NCBI RefSeq assembly: GCF_037975245.1
Contig: NC_092575.1
Span: forward strand, 17,261,810 to 17,325,809
DNA length: 64,000 nt
Origin: Apostichopus japonicus
Lineage: Eukaryota; Echinodermata; Holothuroidea; Aspidochirotida; Stichopodidae
Direction: 5' to 3'
The translations under genes and the position numbers were made by a program. This document shows positions 1 through 10,066 of this stretch, in pieces (position 1 is the first letter of the stretch; each line of letters begins with the position of its first letter). The notes beneath the pieces were generated by a model, which was not told the DNA's origin, did not search any database, and saw only the letters and a program-made list of their open reading frames with translations.

Positions 1-353
1 CAGAGGAAGAACTGAGACATCGAGAGGAGGAGTTTGTGCAAAGAATCAGTCCGCTACTGTTGGTGATGTTGGGTCGAATTCCGTTGCAGATACGAATACC
101 GGTTCCGCGAGCCACTGCGAAGAATGGTGTCTGTGTGCACTCTGTTCGCCATTGGAAAGCGACAATGCATGGTATGCTGCTATGGATTGTTCGCGGAAAA
201 AGCTTTGTTGAACGCAGGAGAATGTCTGACCAACAGACCTGAATTCTCCTAGATATTTTTGCAGCCAGTTCATTTAGAACTCTGTTTTGTAAATTTCTTG
301 AGGTACAAGAAGAAGAATCCTTTTCCTACGGCTGCTGAGAACATAACGAACAG
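1..353 (+). pseudogene. P2X7-type C-terminal domain exon, copy 1 (broken)
   Basis: This is the counterpart of the exon at 47725-48227 and begins before the window. The intact copy encodes a Cys-rich block (E-E-W-C-L-C-A-L-C, then V-C-C, then E-C-L, then an aromatic/Leu-rich helix ending L-M-Y-K), the pattern of the zinc-binding cytoplasmic tail of P2X7 receptors and of stand-alone invertebrate proteins with that domain. In copy 1 two lesions are visible against copy 2. One base is missing near 160-170, so the Cys-Cys pair is lost from frame. A CAG codon has become TAG near 249-251. A donor-like CAG/GTACTG site follows at 353/354. The domain call rests on motif recognition; the lesions are seen directly. 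Sequencing error could explain one lesion but less easily both. Confidence 0.55.
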
Positions 354-924
354 GTACTGTACACCTCAGTGAAAGTTCACTCTTTTCCGGATATTTTATT
401 CCATCTGGAATAACGAAATATCTTTTTTCTTTTTCTGCTCCCTCTTCCCCTCTTCGGTTAACACAACCAAAGGCTTGGCATTCGGGCATTTTAACCGGTG
501 AAATAAGCGAAGCAAGATGCTCGAACATAGTGTGAATAGACTATAACTCGTATGCAAAGCTTCATTGTTTTGAAGTTACGATATGGCTGGTGTACGTCAC
601 TTTTGAAGAGCCCTCAACCCTCATTTTAACAAAATGGCCGTTGTTCATATGGGTAAAAAAACAAATAATTGGAAAATTCGCGTAAAATTCAGGGAAACTA
701 TATTTTGCTTAGTAATTTCATCAATGGTATCAGAAAAATATCCCCTACCGCATGTACGCTCCAAAAACACAGAGTTTATTTCTCCTTTAATTTCTTGTAT
801 CATGGCAGAGATGTACACGTTATCAGAGAATCGTTGATTATCTGAAAACGATCCAACGAAAGACATGCAGTGACTCACTCAGTGAGAAATATAGAAATAA
901 CGTGTCACCTCTAACTTGGTGTAA
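354..924. other. no gene recognised
   Basis: Unique-looking AT-rich sequence shared with copy 2 (48228-48790). Reading frames here are short and not conserved between the two copies, so no coding call is made. Confidence 0.5.
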
Positions 925-1957
925 GCTTCCACATATCAATATGATCAGAACCACACGGGGCATGTTATCAAGGCGGTCTACGTTAAATCAATATCTTTGT
1001 AACTTGATTCTAATTTAACTCAGGGTTTTATTGAGGGAGTTCGATTGTTTTTTCCTTGTTGCATATGCCCACACTTATCACTTATTAAACAATTCCTTAA
1101 CAAATCTTGTCTAGAGGGGCTTTATCCTACTTATACCCCCCCCCCGCCTCGCCCCCGCTCTGCCAGACTGACAAACACAAAAGTACAACAACACAAATTC
1201 TGGTGTACAGTACACATAAATTCATACTGTTCATGTAACTGCAGTACAATTTCTTCAACATTGTTTCTTTCAAAAGTTGCAACTATAACTACACTTTGCA
1301 TCTAAGCAGCCCGATTTTTACCCAATTTATTTTTAACAGGAAGCGGAGATCTCCCTTTTTCAGACCTCTCCCATCTCCATAACAAACATGGTGGTTGCGC
1401 GCCTGCTCTTTCTTTATAAATTAACTTAAAGGGTGTGAAGACTCGCGCAAATAGAACGTCTAATGCCGGTAATCTGACCTAATTTCGAATGAAGTGTAAC
1501 AGAAGTGTTAAACACCACCATCGATCCCAGAAAATACACACACAGCTTGCTACCGTCGGTAATTAGACACAAGTGCACAGTCAGTACATACAGCTGCGTT
1601 CAATACCCACAGCACAGTGTACAAACGGTACAGCGATGGACATCTCAGGTCCAGCTAAAGATAACAATTTATCACGTTTCACTGTCTGCATTTGTAGCGA
1701 CACGAACAAAACGTCACTTGCAAGCAACAAAAAGTTAACTTTTCAGATGGCCGCACGCGGGGCGAGTCTTCAATGCCTTTAAAACCCGGAAATATTGCTT
1801 TGTACTTGGGCTTGTAGTTATTATTACAATGTTGCCAGACAATGATCAATCGAAAGTTTGGCAGAGTCAAATATTTGAGGTGGGGAAGGGGAGGGGAGTG
1901 GGGTGTAGTTACACTAATAGGGTTGTTAACATCAGCTAATTCACCAAATCGATGAAA
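925..1957. repeat. 1-kb repeat unit, locus 1 of 3
   Basis: This stretch, starting around a run reading CACACGGGGCATGTTATC and ending near CACCAAATCGATG, occurs three times: here, at about 48790-49837 inside the duplicated block, and at about 40060-43992 in the unique middle. The third occurrence lacks the TTAA element present here at 1430-1778 and is split by a large hAT-type insertion. I see no coding capacity. The unit may be an old dispersed repeat or a piece of an earlier local duplication. Confidence 0.7.
1426..1782. mobile_element. TTAA-flanked MITE, locus 1
   Basis: The body spans 1430-1778 between two TTAA tetranucleotides (1426-1429, 1779-1782). The ends are inverted repeats: AGGGTGTGAAGACTCGC on the left and GCGAGTCTTCAATGCCT on the right, differing at three central bases. 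The same element sits at 49314-49659 and, independently, at 63007-63359 in an intron where the other copy has an empty site. A TTAA target is typical of piggyBac-type transposition; no transposase is encoded, so it would be non-autonomous. Confidence 0.75.
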
Positions 1958-2650
1958 TATCAGCTTCCAAAACATTACTCGGAATCATAAAATGACTTGC
2001 CGTGGTCTTGGATAAGGTCTATATCATTTGCCTATACGTTATAGGAATAGTCATAGGAATAGTCATCATATTTTGTTATATTTTATTTGTTTATAATCAT
2101 GATTTTCGAGGCAAACATAAGAGGCGGTAGTGAGTGCAGGTTGGCTATACGTGTTTTTTGTTTTTTTTTTGTTTTTTGTTCTAGACATTAGATTTTAAGA
2201 AACAGAGATAAATCTAAGAACGAGACACTATCATGTTATTTTCCGTAGAACATGAATATTTATAATTAATAATTAGCCTTGATCAAACCAATCAAATTAC
2301 TTTAAAAAAAATGATTGACCACCAATCAAACTAAACGACTGGTAAAAACGTTTGAACTTGAATATGAACGCTTTGTATACTCTAACCTTGCCCACGAATT
2401 GTCAATCATCGAAATTAAAAGTTTTCGGGGTTGTGTATTAAACGGATAGTACATTGGTAATCCGATATTTAAGCTCACAGCCCGCATCATCTTGCATACA
2501 GTATCACCCTGTTTCCAAGTATTAAATTTGTTTCCATGATGTAGTTACATCCGTCCTGTCCATATCATATTTGTCTACAATAATCATCACGTGGTGAAAT
2601 CACGGTATGACTGGCAACGTTAGAAATGATCTCCGTAATATTGAACTCAC
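1958..2650. other. no gene recognised
   Basis: AT-rich sequence conserved with copy 2 at 49838-50520. Poly-T tracts lie near 2155-2180. Nothing supports a gene. Confidence 0.4.
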
Positions 2651-2785
2651 CTTCCTCAACTTTCCCGTCCCACTTTCTACCCATTCAATCCCCACGCCCC
2701 TCTGCGTCCGCCCAAGGAGCATACTTTCCAATACAATGATGAGCAAGAGGGTAATCCACGGAGTTGCATATCTGAACGCCAGCAT
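2651..2785 (-). CDS. possible first exon with signal anchor, copy 1
   Basis: On the minus strand an ATG at 2785 opens a 45-codon frame that ends exactly at a consensus donor, AAG/GTGAGT. The predicted N-terminus has a hydrophobic run (W-I-T-L-L-L-I-I-V-L) at residues 10-19 preceded by Arg and followed by Arg, as in signal peptides or signal anchors. The same 135-nt exon with the same donor is at 50521-50655, with five amino-acid differences and no indel. No downstream exon was identified, so the product is unknown and this could be a chance frame. The hydrophobic run, the donor and the conserved length are the only support. Confidence 0.3.
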
Positions 2786-3492
2786 AACATTGATTTCAAA
2801 GGAACAAATGTATTATTACCGTATCTATGCAATCTGGCAATACCATTTTTTTGAAGGTGACATGACTACCTTCCTTTTTAAACGCTATACTGAACACAAC
2901 TAGGCTGGAAGTCCTGACTCCAGAATCATACTTTTAACAGTAATAAATTTATTGTGAAATTTTCCTCTTTTTTTAAATTAATTTTGGTCCATTTTATACT
3001 AAGTTTTATCGCTAGGAAGATTACCACTCATTGTCAGTCAAGGAAATTAATGAAAGTAATTATACATTATTATGAATAATCCGACTTTCTACTCGAGTTT
3101 ACAAGTTATAGGTTAGACCGGGATGCGAAGGTGAACCTCGTCACAAAACTGCGACTCGTCGCGTGGCGCGTCGCTTGTGGCACCAAAGCCCACACCAAAG
3201 CCCGTCAGTTAGGCCAAAGTTTCACACATAACTGGACCAGGCCACGCACAATATTAAACTTTGTAGCCTAGTTGAATTAATCATTTGCCCAGGCCTGACA
3301 TAATAGTCAGGCTATAGTGCAGCTTAAGCTAGATCTAAGTTTGGTATAGGCTAGGTTTACGCTTCTCATTTTCTCTTGGCATTTAACTAAGAACTGGTCA
3401 TCAGTATGAAATACACATTTGACCCTTAACCACGCATAAATATTGATAGTACATGACAATTCCATGATATATACATGTGAAGGCTTAAAGTA
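2786..3492. other. no gene recognised
   Basis: Shared with copy 2 (about 50656-51385). It contains a short GC-rich patch near 3150-3200 (repeated GCGTCGC / CAAAGCCC words) but no supported gene. Confidence 0.4.
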
Positions 3493-5260
3493 GAACGATA
3501 GTGACAGAAAAAAATCTCTCATTTTCATATATAATGTAGTTTATATGTTACCAAGCAACATATTTTTTTAATTTTCCAAATAGCACACCGGAAAGTTATA
3601 AAAAAGGGAATTAAAACATCGTTTTTTCGCCTCCGTAATTTAGGAATTTGCAAACACTGCAACGACCTTGAACAGCCCTCAAGTCAGTGAATGACGTCAC
3701 TGTGATGGTCTTTTCTGTTGTGAACTCTTCTGTACGGAGCTGTGCGTGCACTTCGTGTCAGCATAACTGTTAGTTTCCGGCGTAATGTTCAAGACATAAA
3801 TAGATAATGAATATCATAGTGTTTCTTGATTTCTTCACCACGTGTTTACAAGTTTCTTTTTACGAAATTTGCAGCGATTTCGCAACGATTTCGCAATATC
3901 TGAAGAGGTAACTCGCAAGCTGACCCAAAGTAACTTATATCTCAAGATCACGTTTTTGGCGGGTTTTATACAGAGTGATGTATGAATGTGCTCACTTACC
4001 AGTCAAACTGGCACAATAACAATAGTGATGATAGTCTCAAACGTAGATTAGTATAACATCCGAAAGAAAATCCAAAGTTCTAAACAAAGTAGATTCGCTT
4101 GTATGCACTAGGCCTACTGTAAAACATAAACGTTCCTTGTTCCGTGCGTCATTAAATCCAACAGAAAGGTTTCATTGAGCTTGAAATACAACCGCATTTG
4201 AACTCAATCGAGTTGTTAGTCTAGCTCGAACAATTTTCTCACTACATGCAATGCCTATTGCGTTTATTCACATGCATGCCTCGTGGTTTGGGCTTCAGGA
4301 GGAATCGTATTCTAGCCCAACTTCACGTAGGGTCCGCAAACGGTACTTTCACACTGTGCCAACATAAGTGCAGTGTGCCCTACCGTAAGTAATACTGACA
4401 CGATGTTTTGTTTCGCTCGAGCATACACACATTTCCTATTCGTATTACATTTAAAGTGGTTTGGAGGGTATGAACACATCTCTGCCCCAAAAAACTCTGC
4501 CTAAGCGACGTCCATGCCCCAATTGAAATTTGCACGTGGATTCTCTCCTCACATAGTCATTAGGTTGTTCACGTCTGACATGTCTTCCAGTTCCAACACT
4601 TATTGTTGCATTTATCGGGATATATATAAATAATGCGGCATAAAAGCATCAATCTTTCAAACTTTTATTACTTTAGTGACCTTGCCACACGCAAATTTCA
4701 ATTGGGCCCGAGAATCATCTTCTGTGAAGTGGGCAGAACAAACTTTTACATTCTTGCCATGAGAAACTCCTGGTGCGATGAAGTCTTTCCTGGTTGTCCT
4801 CACAAATCGTATCCAGAGTTTCCGATATCTCTCACCTACTTTTTCCGCTTGGAAAATTGAAAAAACTTAGTGTAGAGTCCACATTCGTTCTGTTCCATCC
4901 CCCTACAAAGCAATTTCTTGGATTTTGCTAGTGGTTTACGTTTTTTGTTGAGTCCAATATAGAGTAGGTTGCAACTAAACTTACACACTAAGTGCACACT
5001 GCTGAAGTACACTACGCCGAGCTCACGTTGTTATCATCATAATGACGTCACATGTCACTGTAGATCACGTGATCATCATATCGCTTTTCGCGAAACGCCC
5101 AATTTTTGTTTAAAAAATCAACGAGCTTAGGAATTTTTTTTTTTAGCCTTTCCCAACATCGGATTGACTTGAATTTTCACATGTGTAAAATGGAAACCAA
5201 CTAGAATACTCTTGAATAAAATCGTATTTTTTCGTCGATGGTGAAATATCACTATCGTTC
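3493..5260. mobile_element. copy-1-specific 1.77-kb segment with 12-bp inverted ends
   Basis: Copy 2 jumps directly from the sequence before about 3487 to that after about 5262 (junction near 51387-51392), so this segment is present in copy 1 only. Its ends are perfect 12-bp inverted repeats, GAACGATAGTGA at 3493-3504 and TCACTATCGTTC at 5249-5260. Near each end lies a TGACGTCA palindrome (about 3693 and 5042). No transposase-like frame is visible. The target duplication is unclear. I favour a non-autonomous DNA transposon, with deletion from copy 2 as the alternative. Confidence 0.5.
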
Positions 5261-5261
5261 A

Positions 5262-5700
5262 TCTTTCATTTCAATTCCATGTTTCCCCTTGGAGTTATAG
5301 GGGAACAATTAAATAACTTTGACCTCTGACCTTTGGTTCCGGTGGTCTGCGAGACACAAGGGTTTACCCTGGAGTACCTTCCAACCAAGTTTGAAGAAAT
5401 TCGGTCCGGCCGTTTAGGAGTTGTTTCGACACAAATTTGGGGGACACACGCAAGCTAACACACACACGCCCGCACACACACATGTTTGTATTACATTCAG
5501 ACCGAGGACCCCATTGTATTTTCCATTGTTCAAATCCACGTACCCTAACCTTAACAATACCCCATACAATAGAATTCTTCCGAGGACGTGGTGATTCTTT
5601 AGAAATCACAACCGAGGACCTGGAATTCTTTTGTTCAAGTCCTCGGTCAGATAGAAAAACAAACTCACACCCCGACACTTCCTCACATTTCTGATGTGGG
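5262..5700. repeat. dispersed repeat with CA-rich tract
   Basis: A segment with the words CAAGTTTGAAGAAATTCGG and a following run of ACACAC recurs at about 51390-51645 in copy 2. Copy 1 holds an extra insert at about 5501-5647 bounded by ACCGAGGAC and GTCCTCGGT (9-bp inverted ends), absent from copy 2, probably a small MITE. Confidence 0.5.
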
Positions 5701-5737
5701 GTGAACTTTCATTTGAGTCATTTCCGACTGTTTTCAG

Positions 5738-6789
5738 TTCACACCTGACGAAGATTTTATCATTGACACTTTGCCTGGCCATCCCAACATTGTCTATGGT
5801 TGTGGTTTCTCTGGTAAGAGTTTTTCTCTCCTATATCAATATCGATATTTCAACTATGATAAACCATTATGTCCAAGATATTATCTCGTTTGCATGAACT
5901 CAGCTATACGTTACAAGTTATAGACGAATGAGATATCAGCAGCCATTTCAGAGCCCTGTTCCATATCTCAAGCCCACTAATTCTAATTCGAGAGCTGGCA
6001 ATATAGTACCCATCGATAATTAAAGTGGTTATTGCATTATGAACGTCTAAGACATTACTATCATATTTTTTTCTACAATTGCTGTCTAGAACAACTTTCA
6101 AATTTGATTTCTTCCTATTTTGTTTGATGTGTGTATGTTATGCTATCCTTCGTTATGATGTATGATGATATGATAAATATTTGTACATTTGACTTAAATA
6201 ATTAATTATATAATAAATTTTCCTCGAATAAATAAATTAAACCCATTTAATCAAGAACACAAAAAATTAAATTTTTCTTGCAGGAAAATATGTTGACTTT
6301 TACTTCGTTAATGCTGAAGACTACTCAATATGCTATACATTTTTATATATGCATTTTATATTCATAAATGCCCCAAAAAGTTGTGATGGTTAATAAGTTA
6401 AGTATCATATCAATACAATTAAAGTCATTCATCTTACATGAAATTCGTAATGCTTCGTTTGTTCATAAAGTTTGCCATTTGGTTTGCCTCTGTTGTTTCA
6501 TTCCGGTTTGATGAAACAATATTTAGTATTTAATAATTTCACACTTATATCACAATGCTAACAGGAGCATATGGTAAATAATTAAAAGATCATATCAAGG
6601 ATGTAAGTTATTATCTAATATTCTCATTGTTTTGTTGTTTTTTAACATGACCTGATAGGTCACGGATTCAAAATGGCTCCAGTTACTGGGAGAGTCCTCG
6701 GAGAGATGGCTCTAGGAGAGAAGGTCTCGTATGATGTTTCATCCTTAAGCATGAAGAGATTCCCAACTGTAATTGCTTCCAAATATTGA
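5738..6789 (+). CDS. PIPOX: PIPOX-like sarcosine oxidase, last two exons, copy 1
   Basis: Two exons, 5738-5813 (76 nt) and 6659-6789 (131 nt), joined in phase with TTTTCAG and TGATAG acceptors and a GTAAGAG donor. They encode the C-terminus of a peroxisomal sarcosine/pipecolate oxidase, a FAD enzyme oxidising N-methyl amino acids. Diagnostic words are T-P-D-E-D-F-I-I-D, G-C-G-F-S-G and H-G-F-K-M-A-P-V-T-G, the conserved FAD/substrate region near the end of the family. The protein ends A-S-K-Y, in the position where relatives carry a peroxisomal tripeptide; Tyr at the last place is not the standard SKL-type signal. Upstream exons of this copy must lie before the window. The family call is secure; activity is unproven. 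Confidence 0.85.
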
Positions 6790-6899
6790 GAAGAACCTGT
6801 ACGAATCATCAATCATTACTAAAGGTGGTAATGAGATTAGAAAAGATGACCACCTGGGTTTGATGACATCATGGGCCATGGCAGACTTTACTTTCATGT

Positions 6900-6905
6900 A
6901 ATAAA
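6900..6905 (+). terminator. candidate polyadenylation signal for PIPOX copy 1
   Basis: AATAAA lies about 111 bases after the stop codon, at the edge of the retroelement-derived microsatellite. Copy 2 has AATAAT repeats there instead, so its signal may differ. Confidence 0.35.
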
Positions 6906-6913
6906 AATAATAA

Positions 6914-6944
<31 letters not shown>

Positions 6945-7260
6945 AACTTGTAAAGCGCTTTTATCCAAAACAACTGCTCAGTAGCGCTGCAGGAGCAAAG
7001 TACCCAAAATGGACACAACATTTATTAAACAAATGGATACGCATACTTGAATAAGAACGTCTTGAGTTCTTTCTGGAAAGTCGACAGATGCTGGATTGTT
7101 TTCAGATGTAAGGGGAGACTGTTCCAGAGCTGTGAAGCTGATCTAGCAAAGCAACGTTCCCCATATAGGTGGAAGTGCGAACAGTAGGAATGTGTTTTTG
7201 TTTCTTCAATACGAGCTTCTTATATTATGCTGGATACCTTTTTAATAACAGATTGATCAG
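6905..7260 (-). mobile_element. 5'-truncated non-LTR retrotransposon tail, copy 1
   Basis: Read on the minus strand, this encodes the end of a LINE-type reverse transcriptase protein (T-Y-G-E-R, A-P-Q-L-W-N-S-L-P, L-S-T-F-Q-K-E-L-K-T-F-L-F), then a stop near 7025, a short 3' region with the word AAGCGCTTTACAA, and a trinucleotide tail of CTT/ATT units at 6905-6946. Copy 1 has two extra bases in ATATAGG (about 7160-7175) compared with copy 2, breaking the frame. The shape is that of a dead insertion shared by both copies and older than their split. Confidence 0.75.
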
Positions 7261-10066
7261 TGATCCTTAGTATATGTACACCTTGGTTGTTAAATAATGT
7301 ATTCTGGATACATGATAGTCTTAATTATGAGACAATCAGACAAAACCACTTCATTTGCATTCAGGGTGAGTGATACACGTTTATACGTGCGATTTAAAAA
7401 AGAGTTTGTTTCGTTGACATTGCATTGATTCCATATCGAAGTAGATTTGTATTGAAATGTTACCCGCACTTTTTACTGAAACTGGAATGTACATTATACA
7501 AAATATATCAACTTTAAAAAAAACGGTTGACTTTGATGCGATGATAGTTTGATTAGTAAATCTTAAACGAATGACAAATTTAATACCCTCAATATATTAC
7601 AATTAATTAACTGAAGTCAAGCGTTTAATTCCAAGGTGCAGCAACTTGAAAGATGATGGTAATTTGAAGAACGGAAACGTTTTCATTTTGATTTTCTAAT
7701 GTTTCACGACAAACCTTTAAATGATCTTGACTTAATTTCAACCGTAAAATTTCCAATATATTAAAATTTCTTGAAGGGCGTTTTCTATCAAGTTCATTTG
7801 TGTATATGTGATTCAGTTCTGAAAGTATTCAAGTTATGAAAAACATTTAGGGAGTTAACGACGACTCGAGTGAAGAAGGTATATTAATATGTTAATTAGT
7901 ATAGGAGATGAACAAAATACTGAAATGAGTTCTAATACATTTTATATTATTCAACTAGAAAAGGTTAGCCTTTACAATAAGACTATATTGTGATCAGACA
8001 TATGCACATATATGTTTCAACATAAGTTCTGAAAAGAAGCAATTCATGAAAACAGTTAAGGATAAAGTTATGTGACTTTTAACTTACATAAGTAATGTAT
8101 TATATTGCAGGTGATGTACGTTTTCAGTTAAATATTCCATGTAAAGAAATACGGTATATGAGATGAGAAGATACTGAAATAAGTTCTTTGAAGTATATAC
8201 AAATAAATTGATAACTTTAATTATATACATAATACCAACCTTTTCATACATGCACATATGTTGAATATCATTTAATATTTCAGTTGGTTTCTCTATAGAG
8301 TTCATGTTCGTGTATGTGTGATTCATTTATGATAACAAAATGGTGAAATAAGTTACCAATTTAAAGATATAAATGTTACTTCAGGTAAGGAAAATTATAT
8401 TAAAATATATAAAATATTAATAAAACTATATTTGTATTCATCACCGCATATAACGAGTGCTGCTCCAGGTAAGATTTATTTTGCAATTTATCAAATTAAG
8501 GAAATGTTTTCACCAATTGAATCCTTCAAGTGATGCCATGTCTTATGTTAGTATACATCAACCTGTAAATTACAATTTGAAGAGTTTTAAAACTTTTTCG
8601 CCTTTTAATGTTCTCTTCATATGGTGCCACAACATTTATACAAATCTTCTCATAAAGCTGATAATCATTCCATTAAGTAAATGTTGAAATAAATGATAAC
8701 TGCATACTATATAAACATTGCATATCAAACATGTAAGCTTCCTTTTAGCATAGTTCTCCCTGGTTGAGGAGTCACGTGATTTTAGTGTCTTTATTTCCTG
8801 CACTAATAACCCTACGTTTTCAATATTGTCATAATGATTTGGAAACTTGAGAGATAATTGCAACAAACCTCAGTGATTCACGCCCATGCACCTACCACCA
8901 AGTCAACACCTCACCCTTATATGCAAACGACTTCAAGATGCAATTAATTTATTAAGTCTCGAATCTGTGATCACATCGATCTTAAAAGTGTGACTAACAA
9001 GTAATTTTATCAGATTTCTGAAATCGATTTAGATGCAAGTTTATGCATAGCTTTGATAATTTGTTTGATAGAGAATTACCCACACACAACCCAGTCATCG
9101 ACCGTACTCGTTCGAAAGTACTTGGATGACAATAGCAAGTAATCTAATTTATCTTCAGATTTACAATGTCGATATATTAAACTACAAAAAAAAAAAGAAC
9201 TTAAAGCTGAATTAATTTCACTGAATCTGGATAATCGCTAACACACACCATTCACATAATATACTATATTACGCCAATCAATCGCATCCTGATTATTGCC
9301 GTTATTGACGATATATGTTGCAGCTATGTATGCAGTGTTTTTTGTTTTTTATATTATACTATATCCTTTTTTATGTGTATTTGTTAATTAGTTGGTTATT
9401 ATTTTAACACCACTCTAGGCCTATGACCATAAAATATACAGGAAGACATAACCAAAACCAAGAGGTGTTTCGGAATCAATTCAAAACTTAAAATTGAAGT
9501 AGCTGCTGGTATGTGTGCGACCAACGTTAACGTGCTATACAGTTTGTTACATCGGTGGCCCAGCCAGTCCTCCGAGGAATGATTGGTGTATATTGCCAGC
9601 TTGTTCGCGTCTTACCAAATTCCCTCGGGTTAAGTTTTCTTTTCCATCAGGATGTTTAAGAGGAGGAGAGGTAAGATGTGGTGTGGAAAATTCTACCCCA
9701 ACTGATTTCGGTTGGAGCATGAACCTTGGTGGATGGGTCAGAAGAGGCTTAAGGATGATAAAAACAAAATTGGTGTGTCTCCCCCACCCCCCCCCACCCC
9801 TCCTTTGTGCGCACTTCGCTGAATACCACAGTTGCAACGGTGGGCGATACGTCAACTGATCCAAGGTTTTAGACAACAAAACAGTCGAAAAGAGCACGTG
9901 GTATAAGTTTTACCATATTTATTTACTCTTGTTATTATAATAATGAAACAATCTCATTCTACGTTTCTATTTTGTCTAATATCATGTATATTATGAAACT
10001 CTATGCCATCTATAACTTTATATTTAATATTGCATCGAACAAACTAAAATCAATTAGTGCGGTAAT
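7261..10066. other. long stretch without recognised gene
   Basis: Very AT-rich DNA conserved with copy 2 (53260-56125). It contains short repeated words (AGATGAACAAAATACTGAAAT and variants near 7910 and 8160) and a C-rich tract at 9780-9800. Overlapping frames on both strands at 9515-9897 shift between the copies and are not supported as genes. Confidence 0.4.
9918..9923 (-). terminator. candidate polyadenylation signal of the docking gene, copy 1
   Basis: AATAAA on the minus strand about 145 bases past the stop codon at 10067; the sequence is also present in copy 2 at about 55977. Confidence 0.4.

Noticed and set aside
2600-2903. 98-codon plus-strand frame conserved in length in copy 2
   Set aside because: The conserved reading may reflect overall similarity; splice signals and hydrophobic pattern favour the minus strand, and even that call is weak.
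9515-9897. Overlapping 114- and 116-codon frames on both strands
   Set aside because: The counterpart in copy 2 (about 55580-55956) carries indels that disrupt both; C-rich tract inflates the frames.
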